NCBI GenBank assembly: GCA_900541205.1
Contig: UQIV01000004.1
Coordinates: 1 to 64,000, forward strand
Direction: 5' to 3'
DNA length: 64,000 nucleotides
DNA from: an uncultured Collinsella sp.
GTDB lineage: Bacteria; Actinomycetota; Coriobacteriia; Coriobacteriales; Coriobacteriaceae
Shown here piece by piece: positions 40,663 through 49,315 of this stretch; the stretch's first letter is position 1, and every line of letters starts with the position of its first letter. A model generated the notes under the pieces. The model worked only from the letters and a program-made list of their open reading frames with translations, did no database searches and was not told the DNA's origin. The translations under genes and the position numbers were made by a program.

Positions 40663-40736
40663 GCAAAAACGTTTTACCGTATGAATCAACGAAAGCGACC
40701 TCTTCTGTGGTGATATAGTGGCAACAACACGTCACG

Positions 40737-40748
40737 TGGTTACTACCA
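40737..40748. promoter_or_regulatory. GntR/HutC-type operator TGGTTACTACCA upstream of the PTS operon
   Basis: The palindromic TGGT-N4-ACCA site is identical over 12 bp to the one at 45030-45041 before agaS. It lies just downstream of a TATAGT -10 box, so a bound repressor would block transcription. Confidence 0.65.
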
Positions 40749-40865
40749 GTTGAGAAACCACTGGTCTTTAAAGAACGCTTTCCAAGAAGCTTTAAGGGCG
40801 ATTGCCCGCTGGCTTCCGAAAATCATCGGACTCAGATCGTACACACCTTCGGAAGGGAAATTTGA

Positions 40866-41309
40866 ATGGTTGGCTTTATTCTTACCGGTCATGGACAGTT
40901 CGCACCCGGTCTTGCAAGCGCTATCGCTATGGTTGCCGGCGACCAGCCTGCTTTTACCGTCGTTCCTTTTGAGGGCGACCAGGCCGCATCCTACGGTGAG
41001 GATCTCCGCGCCGCTATTACCGCCATGCGCGAGGAGTGCGATGGCGTGCTTGTCTTTACCGACCTGCTTGGCGGCACCCCGTTCAACCAGTCGATGATGA
41101 TTGCCCAGGATGTCGACAACGTCGAGGTTCTGACTGGCACCAACCTTCCCATGGTTATTGAGCTTCTGTTCCTCCGCGGCAATGCCACGCTCGCCGAGCT
41201 TGGCGAGCAGGCCGTGACCGTTGGCCAGACGGGCGTCACCGCCCAGACGGTCGCATCCGTTGCCGGCTCCGAGGAAGAGGATATCTTCGGCGACGAGGAC
41301 GGCATTTAA
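40866..41309 (+). CDS. PTS EIIA, mannose/sorbose family (AgaF-like)
   Basis: 147 aa. The phosphorylated His is in FILTGHGQFAPGLASAI (H9). The fold continues with FTDLLGGTPFNQSMM and TGTNLPMVIELL, all conserved in mannose-class EIIAs. It receives phosphate from HPr and passes it to the EIIB encoded next but one. GGAAGGGAAATTTGA precedes the ATG. It is first in the operon EIIA-yajC-EIIB-EIIC-EIID. Confidence 0.95.
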   Translation: MVGFILTGHGQFAPGLASAIAMVAGDQPAFTVVPFEGDQAASYGEDLRAAITAMREECDGVLVFTDLLGGTPFNQSMMIAQDVDNVEVLTGTNLPMVIELLFLRGNATLAELGEQAVTVGQTGVTAQTVASVAGSEEEDIFGDEDGI

Positions 41310-41590
41310 TGGCCGATTTCGGAGCCAACGTCCTGAGCTCCTCGGTCGCCCTTTTAGGCCTGCTTGTCATCATGGGCTTGATTTACACCATCTGGTCGCA
41401 AATCAACATGAAGAAGAAGCAGAAGTACTTCAAGGAGCTGCACACCGAGCTCAAGCCGGGTCAGGAGGTTCTTTTCGCCGGCGGTATCTACGGAACCGTC
41501 AAAGGCTTCGAAGGCGAGAAGGTCCAGATCAAAGTCCGATCCGGAGCCGTCGTAGATGTTTCGCGTTACGCGATTCAGGAGATCAAGTAA
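41309..41590 (+). CDS. yajC: YajC-domain protein inside the PTS operon
   Basis: 93 aa. It overlaps the EIIA stop by one base (TAATG). One N-terminal transmembrane helix (SVALLGLLVIMGLIYTIW), then MKKKQKYFKELHTELKPGQEV... GGIYGTVKGFEGEKVQIKV, the YajC signature. YajC normally accompanies SecDF, but YajC paralogs inside mannose-class PTS operons are known from streptococcal hyaluronan/GalNAc loci. A role in PTS assembly or in this operon is inferred. Confidence 0.93.
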   Translation: MADFGANVLSSSVALLGLLVIMGLIYTIWSQINMKKKQKYFKELHTELKPGQEVLFAGGIYGTVKGFEGEKVQIKVRSGAVVDVSRYAIQEIK

Positions 41591-41626
41591 CTGTCGTCAG
41601 CAAATATCGAAAGGAAGCTGATCAAC

Positions 41627-42109
41627 ATGGCAGAACCCAACATTCTTCTTACCCGCATCGATAACCGACTGGTTCATGGTCAGGTTGCCACCCAGTGGAA
41701 CTCCACTCTGGGCTCCAACCTCATCCTCGTCGCCAACGACGACGTGGCGTCCAACACCATGCGCCAGAACCTCATGAAGATGGCCGCTCCCGCCGGCGTC
41801 GCTACGCGTTTCTTCTCCCTGCAGAAGACCATCGACGTCATTGGCAAGGCGAGCCCGCGCCAGAAGATCTTCATCGTGGCCGAAACACCGGAAGACGTGC
41901 TTACGCTCGTCAAGGGCGGTGTGCCTATAAAGAAGGTAAACATCGGCAACATGCACATGTCGGAAGGAAAGCGCCAAGTCGCCACCTCCGTCGCAGTTAA
42001 CGACGAGGATGTCGCTGCGTTTAAAGAGCTGCAGGAATTGGGGGTGGAGTTGGAGATCAGGCGCGTTCCGAGCACGCCTGTTGAGGACACGAGCAAGCTC
42101 TTCTCGTAA
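41627..42109 (+). CDS. PTS EIIB, mannose/sorbose family (AgaV-like)
   Basis: 160 aa cytoplasmic domain. The phosphorylated His is in LLTRIDNRLVHGQVATQW (RxDxRLxHGQ). It continues DDVASNTMRQNLMKMAAP and LVKGGVPIKKVNIGNMH as in agaV/agaB-type proteins. AAAGGAAGCTGATCAAC precedes the ATG. It is a paralog of the degenerate EIIB at 51352, with clear DNA-level similarity over the first 40 bases. Confidence 0.95.
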   Translation: MAEPNILLTRIDNRLVHGQVATQWNSTLGSNLILVANDDVASNTMRQNLMKMAAPAGVATRFFSLQKTIDVIGKASPRQKIFIVAETPEDVLTLVKGGVPIKKVNIGNMHMSEGKRQVATSVAVNDEDVAAFKELQELGVELEIRRVPSTPVEDTSKLFS

Positions 42110-42199
42110 TCCTCGTGATCCACGTTGTCAGGAGTGAAACCCTGACGTTCTGTACGTGATATCCAAAGTGCGTACATACATTTTGAAAGGAGGAGCAAG

Positions 42200-43000
42200 A
42201 TGGAATACTCGATCATCCAGATCGCTCTGGTCTTCGTTGTCACGTTCATCGCGGCAATCGACCAGTTTGACTTCCTCGAGTCTCTCTATCAGCCCATCGT
42301 CACCGGCGCCGTCATCGGTCTTATCCTTCGCGACCTCAACACCGGTCTTCTCGTGGGTGGTACCTATCAGCTCATGACGATCGGCAACATGCCGATCGGA
42401 GGCGCTCAGCCGCCTAACGCCGTCATCGGCGGCATCATGGCAGCCATTCTCGCTATCGCCACGGGCCTCGAGCCCAACGCGGCAGTCGGCCTCGCCATTC
42501 CGTTCGCTCTGCTTGGCCAGCTTGGCGTTACCCTGGTCTTCACGCTTATGTCCCCGCTTATGTCCACGGCCGATAACATGGCTCACAACGCGGACACCAA
42601 GGGCATCGAGCGCCTGAACTACTTCGCCATGGCTCTGCTCGGCCTGATCTTCGCTGTCGTCGTCACCCTGTTCTTCATCGCTGGCGCTACCATCGGTCAG
42701 ACCATCGCTTCTGCCATCCCGACGTGGCTGCAGACCGGTCTGTCCGCTGCAGGCGGCATGATGCGCTTCGTCGGCTTCGCCGTCCTGCTCAAGGTTATGA
42801 TGAACCGCGATATGTGGGGCTTCTTCCTCATGGGCTTCGGCCTCGCGCTCATCACCGTTGCCAACGATTCGCTGGCAACCCCTGCTCTGCTCATCCTCGC
42901 TCTCATCGGCTTCGGCATCGCTTTCTGGGACTTCCAGCAGCAGACCGAGCTGAAGGGTGCAGCTGTTTCTGACGGAGGTGACTTCGAAGATGGCATCTAA
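42200..43000 (+). CDS. PTS EIIC, mannose/sorbose family (AgaW-like)
   Basis: 266 aa. About eight hydrophobic segments. The conserved QPIVTGAVIGLILRDLNTGLLVGGTYQLMTIGNMPIGGAQPPNAV region forms the sugar-binding centre. AAAGGAGGAGCAAG precedes the ATG. It overlaps the EIID gene by 11 bases, which implies coupled translation and a 1:1 complex. Confidence 0.95.
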   Translation: MEYSIIQIALVFVVTFIAAIDQFDFLESLYQPIVTGAVIGLILRDLNTGLLVGGTYQLMTIGNMPIGGAQPPNAVIGGIMAAILAIATGLEPNAAVGLAIPFALLGQLGVTLVFTLMSPLMSTADNMAHNADTKGIERLNYFAMALLGLIFAVVVTLFFIAGATIGQTIASAIPTWLQTGLSAAGGMMRFVGFAVLLKVMMNRDMWGFFLMGFGLALITVANDSLATPALLILALIGFGIAFWDFQQQTELKGAAVSDGGDFEDGI

Positions 43001-44072
43001 TGAGTATGTGATCCCGGAGCACTACGAGGATCTCACTCCTGCTCCGCAGCTCGACCAGAAGACCCTCAACAAGATGGCTTGGCGCTCCTGCTTCCTGCAG
43101 GCCTCGTTCAACTACGAGCGTATGCAGGCCGCTGGCTGGCTCTACTCCATCATCCCCGGTCTGGAGAAGATCCACACCAACAAGAACGACCTCGCGGCTT
43201 CCATGAGCCACAACCTGGAGTTCTTCAACACCCACCCGTTCCTCGTCACCTTTGTTATGGGCATCGTGCTTTCGCTCGAGCAGAACAAGGTTGACATCCC
43301 CACGATCCGCGCCGTCCGCGTCGCCGCAATGGGCCCGCTCGGTGGTATCGGTGACGCCCTGTTCTGGCTGACGCTCGTGCCTATCACGGCCGGCATCACC
43401 TCCAACATGGCCATCAACGGCAACGCCGCTGCGCCGATCATCTTCCTGGTGATCTTCAACGCCGTCCAGTTCGCTCTGCGCTTCTGGCTCATGAACTGGT
43501 CCTACAAGCTTGGCACCAGCGCTATTGACGCTCTGACCGCCAACATGCAGGCCTTCACGCGTGCCGCTTCCATCATGGGCGTCTTCGTCGTCGGTTGCCT
43601 GGTCGTCACCATGGGTGGCACCCAGATCAACCTCCAGATCCCCAACGGCACCACCCGTGGCCTTGCCCCTACTACCGTGATCGTCTCCGAGAAGGAGGCC
43701 GAGAACTTCACCGGTATGGAGGGCATCGATACCGAGACCGCTGAGGCCGGTACCATCGCCATGACCGATGAGGACGGCAACGCCCTCACCGCCACCGATG
43801 CCGACGGCAACGAGGTCAAGTGCGGCGTCGCCGATCTGGGCAACGGCATGGAGTCCGTGACCTACGCTACCGTTACCGAGGATCCGGTCAACTTCTCTGT
43901 TGCCGACACCCTCAACACCATCGTCCCGAAGCTCGTCCCGCTTATGCTTACGCTGCTGCTTTACTACATGTTCGCTAAGCACAGCTGGACCCCGACCAAG
44001 GGCATTCTCCTGCTCTTCGTCCTTGGCATCCTGGGCGCCGGCCCGCTTGGTCTCTGGCCGAGCATCTGGTAA
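42990..44072 (+). CDS. PTS EIID, mannose/sorbose family (AgaE-like)
   Basis: 360 aa; the ATG at 42990 has GACGGAGGTGAC upstream inside the EIIC gene. Conserved start LDQKTLNKMAWRSCFLQASFNYERMQAAGWLYSIIPGL and NTHPFLVTFVMGI, then AAMGPLGGIGDALFW. The C-terminus has membrane helices LVPLMLTLLLYYMF and LLLFVLGILGAGPLGLW. A polar segment of ~85 residues (about 215-300, rich in Glu, Asp and Thr) sits before the last helices; EIIDs are often ~270-300 aa. A terminator follows. Confidence 0.95.
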   Translation: MASNEYVIPEHYEDLTPAPQLDQKTLNKMAWRSCFLQASFNYERMQAAGWLYSIIPGLEKIHTNKNDLAASMSHNLEFFNTHPFLVTFVMGIVLSLEQNKVDIPTIRAVRVAAMGPLGGIGDALFWLTLVPITAGITSNMAINGNAAAPIIFLVIFNAVQFALRFWLMNWSYKLGTSAIDALTANMQAFTRAASIMGVFVVGCLVVTMGGTQINLQIPNGTTRGLAPTTVIVSEKEAENFTGMEGIDTETAEAGTIAMTDEDGNALTATDADGNEVKCGVADLGNGMESVTYATVTEDPVNFSVADTLNTIVPKLVPLMLTLLLYYMFAKHSWTPTKGILLLFVLGILGAGPLGLWPSIW

Positions 44073-44138
44073 GGCTCTAGCTTGAGGGGTGTGTCCCTAC
44101 GCGGCTCACACCCCGACCCCTTAAGCCATGTGTATGTT

Positions 44139-44176
44139 AAAAGCCGCGTGCTCGAAAGAGCGCGCGGCTTTTGTTT
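44139..44176 (+). terminator. Terminator after the GalNAc-type PTS operon
   Basis: AAAAGCCGCGTGCTC pairs with GAGCGCGCGGCTTTT around GAAA, followed by GTTTTC. Another short stem GAGGGGTGTG/CACACCCC precedes it at ~44083-44114. Confidence 0.9.
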
Positions 44177-44257
44177 TCTTGATGATTCGGGTGTGGCAGA
44201 CAGATAATGCTAAACACCCTAGGTAGTTAGCCGAATTCGAGCAAAAGGGAGGATAGG

Positions 44258-44989
44258 ATGGCGATCGGAGCGCGTAAGCAACCGCTGTACGATCAGCTGG
44301 TCGATATTCTGACCGAAAAGATCGACCATGAATATCGCGCCGGTGACATGATTCCTTCCGAGCGCGAACTTTCGGAGCGCTATGGTCTCTCGCGCACCAC
44401 GGTGCGCCTGGCTTTGCAGGAACTGGAGCGTTTAGGACTGGTGGTTCGGCAGCACGGTCGCGGTACCTTTGTGACCGACCGTTCGGCAAAAGCAACCAAT
44501 CTTATGCAGTCCTACAGCTTTACCGAGCAGATGCGCGCGATGGGTCGCGACCCCGAGACCACGATTCTCGAGTTTTGCGAGATGGAGGCCGATAAAAATC
44601 TGGCCGAGCATATGGGATTGCGTATCGGTGATCGCATTTTTAAGCTTAAGCGCCTTCGTTCTGCCGACAACATGCCCATGATGGTCGAACGCAGCTATCT
44701 ACCAGTTCGTCAATTTCTGTCCCTAAAGCGACCGCTGCTGGAGCGTAAGCCGCTTTACGATGTGATTGAGCAAGACTTTCAGCAAAAGATACGCGTGGCC
44801 GAAGAGGAGTTCTATGCGAGCATAGCCCGCCCCACCGACGCCCACCTTTTGGGAATTGTCGAGGGCTCGCCTGTGCTCGATTTGGTCAGGACTACGTATA
44901 ACGAGTCAAACGAGGTTGTGGAGTACACACTCTCGGTTGCTCGTGCCGATCAGTTTAAATACAAGGTTTACCACCAGCGTAGCGATTAG
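44258..44989 (+). CDS. GntR/HutC-family regulator of the GalNAc-type locus (AgaR/NagR role)
   Basis: 243 aa. Winged HTH (residues ~8-78: LYDQLVDILTEKIDHEYRAG... LSERYGLSRTTVRLALQELE) plus UTRA effector domain (~95-238). TATCGGT... LKLKRLRSADNMPMMVERSYLP is typical of amino-sugar-phosphate sensors of the YvoA/NagR type. It lies between the PTS operon and agaS. The identical TGGTTACTACCA operators before both suit the TGGT-N4-ACCA pattern of HutC-type proteins, so it probably represses both until GalNAc-6-P or GalN-6-P accumulates. Confidence 0.9.
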   Translation: MAIGARKQPLYDQLVDILTEKIDHEYRAGDMIPSERELSERYGLSRTTVRLALQELERLGLVVRQHGRGTFVTDRSAKATNLMQSYSFTEQMRAMGRDPETTILEFCEMEADKNLAEHMGLRIGDRIFKLKRLRSADNMPMMVERSYLPVRQFLSLKRPLLERKPLYDVIEQDFQQKIRVAEEEFYASIARPTDAHLLGIVEGSPVLDLVRTTYNESNEVVEYTLSVARADQFKYKVYHQRSD

Positions 44990-45029
44990 TGTCCGCATCG
45001 TTTCCATATGATGATTCTTTGCATTTAAC

Positions 45030-45064
45030 TGGTTACTACCAGATAACCAACCGAAGTGTATAAT
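45030..45064 (+). promoter_or_regulatory. agaS promoter with overlapping HutC-type operator
   Basis: TGGTTACTACCA at 45030-45041 lies over the -35 region of a promoter with a perfect TATAAT -10 box at 45059-45064. A second partial site GATAACCAACC follows. A bound repressor would occlude RNA polymerase. Confidence 0.7.
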
Positions 45065-45103
45065 TGCACGTCAGAGGATTACTTCTAGAGAGAGGTATTA
45101 AAA

Positions 45104-46270
45104 ATGTTCGAGAAGAGTGTCGAGGAGCTCACCGAGCTCGGCGCCCAGATCACCACGGCCGAGATTGCTCAGCAGCCCGAGCTTTGGCGTGATACGCTCA
45201 ACATCTATCGCGAGAACAAGGAGGCCATCGAGGCCTTCCTGGCCGAGGCTCGCGCTATGGGCGAGGGTCGTCTGTCCGTTGTCTTCACCGGTGCCGGTAC
45301 GTCCGACTACGTTGGCGATACCTGCGCCCCGTACCTGCGTCACGCTGGCAACACTGATCTCTACGACTTTAAGCCCATCGCCACGACCGACATCGTGAGC
45401 GCCCCGCGCGACTTCCTGCGCGCCGAGGATCCCACGCTCGTGGTTTCCTTCGCCCGCTCTGGCAACAGCCCCGAGAGCCTTGCCGCCGTTGCCGTTGCCA
45501 AGGAGCTCGTCCACAACGTCAAGTTCCTCAACATCACCTGCGCTCCCGAGGGCAAGCTCGCCGTCGAATCTGCCGATGATCCCAACGCGCTGACGCTGCT
45601 CATTCCGCGCGCCAACGACAAGGGCTTCGCCATGACCGGTTCTTATTCCTGCATGACCCTGCTCTCTACCCTTATTTTCGACACTGCCTCTGACGAGCAG
45701 AAGGCCGAGTGGGTCGAGACGATTGCCAAGATGGGCGAGGAGGTCATCTCCCGTGAGCCCGAGATCGCCGATTACCTGGCTGGCGACTTCAACCGCGTGA
45801 CCTACTTGGGTTCTGGCTCCTTCGGTGGCCTTGCCCAGGAGAGCCAGCTCAAGATCCTCGAGCTCGCTCACGGTCTGGTCGCTACTTCCTACGACACCTC
45901 CATGGGCTATCGTCACGGACCTAAGTCCTTCGTCGACGATAAGACGCTCGTCTTCGTGTTCGTCAACAACGACGCCTACACCCGTCAGTACGACATCGAC
46001 ATCCTCAACGAGATCGGTGGCGACGAAATCGCTCAGCACACCATCGCCGTTCAGCAGGAAGGTGCCACCGTCTATGAGGGTGAGTCCTTCACCTTTAAGG
46101 GCTACGAGGCACTTCCCGAGGGCTACCTTGCTCTGCCGTTCGTGATGTTTGCCCAGGCTATCAGCCTGCTCAACTCCGTGCGCGTGGGCAACACGCCCGA
46201 TACGCCGAGCCCCACCGGCACGGTCAACCGCGTGGTTAAGGGCGTGACGATTCACCCCTTCACCGCTTAA
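45104..46270 (+). CDS. agaS: AgaS-type SIS-domain sugar-phosphate deaminase/isomerase
   Basis: 388 aa, two SIS domains. First domain LSVVFTGAGTSDYVGD and SFARSGNSPESLAAV; second YLGSGSFGGLAQESQLKILELAHG with YRHGPKSFVDDKT. This is the GlmS-isomerase-like AgaS family that converts galactosamine-6-phosphate to tagatose-6-phosphate and ammonia. GAGAGGTATTAAAA precedes the ATG. Its neighbours (GalNAc-type PTS, a NagA-like deacetylase, LacC) form the other steps. A terminator follows, so it is probably monocistronic under its own operator. Confidence 0.93.
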   Translation: MFEKSVEELTELGAQITTAEIAQQPELWRDTLNIYRENKEAIEAFLAEARAMGEGRLSVVFTGAGTSDYVGDTCAPYLRHAGNTDLYDFKPIATTDIVSAPRDFLRAEDPTLVVSFARSGNSPESLAAVAVAKELVHNVKFLNITCAPEGKLAVESADDPNALTLLIPRANDKGFAMTGSYSCMTLLSTLIFDTASDEQKAEWVETIAKMGEEVISREPEIADYLAGDFNRVTYLGSGSFGGLAQESQLKILELAHGLVATSYDTSMGYRHGPKSFVDDKTLVFVFVNNDAYTRQYDIDILNEIGGDEIAQHTIAVQQEGATVYEGESFTFKGYEALPEGYLALPFVMFAQAISLLNSVRVGNTPDTPSPTGTVNRVVKGVTIHPFTA

Positions 46271-46288
46271 TCGCGTCCCCCTGTAAGG

Positions 46289-46327
46289 GCGCCCGTCCGC
46301 TCATAACGGCGGGCGGGCGCTTTTTGT
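46289..46327 (+). terminator. Terminator after agaS
   Basis: GCGCCCGTCCGC pairs with GGCGGGCGGGCGC, followed by TTTTTG. Confidence 0.88.
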
Positions 46328-46387
46328 TTTCCGTGAGCTGGGTATAAGCATCACTACAGTCAACTGCTTTAGAAGCAAGGAGTGCAT

Positions 46388-47557
46388 ATGAGCACGTACG
46401 CAATTAAGGCTGACAAGTTCTTCTTGCCGGCAGGCCCGCAACTGGGCGGCTATCTTATGGTCGAGGATGGCGTCTTTGGCGCCTGGCAGGCCGACGAGCC
46501 CTCTTGCGAGATTAAGGACTACACGGGATCGTGGATCGCACCGGGTATGGTCGATACTCACATCCATGGCTTCTACAACCACTCAACTACCGATAACGAT
46601 CCCGAGGGCATCGATATCAGCTCGACCGAGCTCGCCCGTCGCGGCACCACCAGCTGGCTGCCCACGACGTTCACCGATGGCGTCGAGCAGATCAAGGACG
46701 CCTGCGCCGCCATCGCTCAGGCGGACGAGGGTCGCGGCCCCGACTTCTGCGGTGCTCGCATTCAGGGCATCTACCTGGAGGGCCCCTTCTTTACCATGAA
46801 GCACGTGGGTGCGCAGAACCCCGCTTATCTTATCGATCCCTCCGAGGAGGTCTTCGATCAGTGGCAGGAGGCTGCGGGTGGTCGCATCGTTAAGAGCGCC
46901 ATGGCGGCCGAGCGCGACGGTGCCGCTGCTTATGCGGCTGCTCTGAACGCCAAGGGTGTGGTGACCAGCATCGGTCACTCCGACGCCACCTACGATGAGT
47001 GCATCGCCGCCATCAACGCCGGTGCCAGCTGCTTTACGCATACCTATAACGGTCAGCGCGGGCTGCATCACCGTGAGCCCGGTGTCGTGGGCGCTGCCAT
47101 GTCCACGCCCGAGACCTACGCCGAGATCATCTGTGACGGCAAGCACGTAAACCCTGCCGCCATCAAGGCACTGCTGCAGGCAAAGGGCTGGCAGCACACG
47201 GTGCTCATCACCGACTGCCTGGGTTGCGGCGGCATGCCCGAGGGCAGCTACACCAGTGGTGGCATGGACGTCATCATGAAGGACAACCTGTGCTGGCTCG
47301 CTGACGGCAAGAGCATTGCCGGCTCGGTGCTCACGCTTGCCCAGGGCGTCAAGAACATCGTCGACTGGGGCATCGCCAGCGCCGATATCGCCATTCGCAT
47401 GGCAACCGAGGTGCCGGCACGCTCCGCGCACATCGAGGATAAGTGCGGCAGCATCATGCCGGGTCGCGACGCCGACTTTGTCGTGTTCGACCATGAGCTC
47501 ACCCTCGTCGAGACGTATGTTGGCGGCCAGAGCGTCGGCAACGCCTTTACCGAGTAA
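46388..47557 (+). CDS. N-acetylglucosamine/galactosamine-6-phosphate deacetylase (NagA/AgaA)
   Basis: 389 aa amidohydrolase. Metal site: APGMVDTHIHGFYNH (HxH) with the catalytic region LEGPFFTMKHVGAQNP; later SIGHSDATYDE and CFTHTYNGQRGLHHREPG give the remaining His ligands, and ITDCLG the catalytic Asp. It removes acetate from GlcNAc-6-P or GalNAc-6-P in the cytoplasm; context favours the GalNAc (AgaA) role. AAGGAG is six bases before the ATG at 46388, and a GTG lies six bases upstream. Part of its C-terminus is duplicated as a remnant at 50288. Confidence 0.93.
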   Translation: MSTYAIKADKFFLPAGPQLGGYLMVEDGVFGAWQADEPSCEIKDYTGSWIAPGMVDTHIHGFYNHSTTDNDPEGIDISSTELARRGTTSWLPTTFTDGVEQIKDACAAIAQADEGRGPDFCGARIQGIYLEGPFFTMKHVGAQNPAYLIDPSEEVFDQWQEAAGGRIVKSAMAAERDGAAAYAAALNAKGVVTSIGHSDATYDECIAAINAGASCFTHTYNGQRGLHHREPGVVGAAMSTPETYAEIICDGKHVNPAAIKALLQAKGWQHTVLITDCLGCGGMPEGSYTSGGMDVIMKDNLCWLADGKSIAGSVLTLAQGVKNIVDWGIASADIAIRMATEVPARSAHIEDKCGSIMPGRDADFVVFDHELTLVETYVGGQSVGNAFTE

Positions 47558-47569
47558 CGATAGAAAAAG

Positions 47570-47601
47570 ACGGCGGGCCCGAATCTGCTCGGACCCGCCG
47601 T
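47570..47601. terminator. Terminator between nagA and the flavodoxin gene
   Basis: ACGGCGGGCCCGA pairs with TCGGACCCGCCGT; on the minus strand it is followed by CTTTTTC, so it mainly ends the flavodoxin gene. Confidence 0.85.
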
Positions 47602-47632
47602 ATGGGTTAAACGCTCAAAAGCACCTTCACAG

Positions 47633-48217
47633 TTACAGCTTGTTAGCGATCTTCTTTGCCGTGCGCTTGACGCCGGCCACAAGACCTCCCGCAGGATGCT
47701 CCTTTTCGTAGGCTAGACGCTTCTCACGCTTGGCGTACTCTTCGACGATGATGTCGCCATACTCGTCTTCGATCTTGTCGAAGAAGTCGACGGCGCCCTT
47801 AATTTCCTCGGCGGTCGGGTGTCCCTTTTGGACACCGCCGGCGAGCTTGAACGGCCCCCACGTATCAAAGCCGGGGCAGCCGTAGACACCCATAAAGATG
47901 GCCTGCCTCATGCGGCAGATGCCATCGATATCCTTGCCGTACCACTTGTTTTTGCCACCGTAGGTCATAAGGCCAAACACCTTGTCCTGCGGCTGCAGCA
48001 CGTTCGTGAGCACGCGTGCCATGTCCTTGTCGATCTCGGAGTAATAGATTCCCGTGGCGACACCGATCAGATGATATTCGTGCAGGTTGGGATACTCGTT
48101 TTTGCCAAGCGCCTTGACGTCGAGGGTATCGATCTCGGGGTGTGCCTCGACGATGGCGTCCACGAGCTTTTTCGTATTGCCGTGATGGCGCGAGGCGTAG
48201 AGGATGATGGTTCGCAT
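47633..48217 (-). CDS. Flavodoxin-domain protein
   Basis: 194 aa. The ATG at 48217 has GAAAGGCC upstream. The FMN phosphate loop is at the N-terminus (IILYASRHHGNTKKLVDAI, T/S-x-x-G-N-T), and MTYGGKNKWYGKDID and GCPGFDTWGPF give the isoalloxazine side. The C-terminal ~45 residues are basic (KREKRLAYEKEH, GVKRTAKKIANKL). It is a cytoplasmic electron carrier or flavodoxin-like oxidoreductase. It is the only minus-strand gene inside the GalNAc-type locus, and its link to the pathway is unclear. Confidence 0.88.
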   Translation of the reverse strand: MRTIILYASRHHGNTKKLVDAIVEAHPEIDTLDVKALGKNEYPNLHEYHLIGVATGIYYSEIDKDMARVLTNVLQPQDKVFGLMTYGGKNKWYGKDIDGICRMRQAIFMGVYGCPGFDTWGPFKLAGGVQKGHPTAEEIKGAVDFFDKIEDEYGDIIVEEYAKREKRLAYEKEHPAGGLVAGVKRTAKKIANKL

Positions 48218-48374
48218 AAGAAGGCCTTTCAGCTGTAATTGCATCAATGTCTGTATGGTACCCCGTTACATGGCTGGGATACCGGACGCGTCGATGAACG
48301 TGCGGGTTTGTCCTTTGGTCAGGGCCGAGACGGGTTCTTGCGAGCAAAAAAGCAGTTGTTCGAAAGGATGGGCA

Positions 48375-49256
48375 ATGGAATACGCTCTCTCCAACGATTC
48401 GATTTCTATTAAGGTGTCCACGGCTGGCGGTTCGTTTACCTCGATTGAGGCCGGAGGTCGCGAGTATCTGTGGCAGGGCGATCCCGCCGTGTGGTCTGGC
48501 CAGGCACCGATTTGCTTCCCGATTTGCGGAGGCTTGCGCGACAACAGCGCCATGACGTTTGCCGGGCATCATGTAAAGCTCGCTCGCCACGGGTTTGCGC
48601 GCAAACAGGAGTGGAAGCTGCTGAGCCAAGGCGAGAACGAGCTGGCGATGTGCCTGGCTTCGGAGGATAACGCCGCGCTGCTGAGCGATTATCCGTACCC
48701 GTTTAAGCTTGTCGCTCGTTATACGCTCGAGGATACCGCCGTGCGCGTCTCCTATGAGGTGACCAACGAGGGGACCGAGGACATGCCGTTCTTTATCGGC
48801 GGTCATCCCGGCTTTAGGTGTCCGCTCGATGAGGGCGAGGCCTATACGGACTACGAGTTGCGCTTTGAGAAAGACGAGGCTGCGGAGCTCTGCACCGCCG
48901 TTCCCTCGACTGGCTTGATTGACGTGGCAAACCGCTCCAAGAACCCCATGGTGGGAAAGACGCTGCCCCTGTCGCACGAGCTCTTCGATTTTGCGGAGAC
49001 CATCTTTGACGTGCTCGAGAGCCGTCAGGTTACGCTTTCTAAGAAGGGGGAGGACAAGGGCGTCCGCCTGAGCTTTGAGGGCTTCCCGTATCTCATTGTG
49101 TGGAGTAAGCCCGAGGGCGATTTTGTTGCAGTTGAACCCTGGGGCGGCCTCTCGACCTGCTCCGATGAGGACGACGTACTTGAGCATAAGCGCGGCTGCC
49201 TTGTCGCCAAGCCCAAGGAGACCATCGTACGCTCGTTCACGATTGAGATTCTGTAA
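48375..49256 (+). CDS. Aldose 1-epimerase family protein (LacX-like)
   Basis: 293 aa beta-sandwich mutarotase-like protein. ATG at 48375 with GAAAGGATGGGC upstream. Family marks: APICFPICGGLRDN, ARHGFARKQEW with the catalytic His, IGGHPGFRCPL with the second His, and a C-terminal Glu in FVAVEPWGGLST. It matches the LacX group found beside lactose/tagatose genes in lactic acid bacteria and not GalM proper. It probably interconverts anomers of a sugar or sugar phosphate. LacC follows 59 bp later. Confidence 0.88.
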   Translation: MEYALSNDSISIKVSTAGGSFTSIEAGGREYLWQGDPAVWSGQAPICFPICGGLRDNSAMTFAGHHVKLARHGFARKQEWKLLSQGENELAMCLASEDNAALLSDYPYPFKLVARYTLEDTAVRVSYEVTNEGTEDMPFFIGGHPGFRCPLDEGEAYTDYELRFEKDEAAELCTAVPSTGLIDVANRSKNPMVGKTLPLSHELFDFAETIFDVLESRQVTLSKKGEDKGVRLSFEGFPYLIVWSKPEGDFVAVEPWGGLSTCSDEDDVLEHKRGCLVAKPKETIVRSFTIEIL

Positions 49257-49315
49257 TTCCGTTTTGTCGACTCGTATCGCGAGGCACAAGGAGCCTGCGA
49301 GATAAGGAGCTAAAA

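Larger units (their letters stand above)
40165..40865. promoter_or_regulatory. 700-bp AT-rich control region upstream of the GalNAc-type PTS operon
   Basis: No gene is seen. It contains: an inverted pair GGTGAACGGT (40414-40423) with ACCGTTCACC (40432-40441); a LacI/GalR-type palindrome CGTTTCGAAACG (40587-40598); tandem repeats GGTAAACGGT (40632-40641) and CGTGAGCGGT (40653-40662), 21 bp apart; a -10-like TATAGT (40714-40719); and a HutC-type operator TGGTTACTACCA (40737-40748). The PTS EIIA gene starts 118 bp after the last site. Confidence 0.7.

Noticed and set aside
42957..42989. Earlier start for EIID (11 residues upstream)
   Set aside because: The ATG at 42990 has GGAGGTG at proper spacing; the upstream start has none and would overlap EIIC further.
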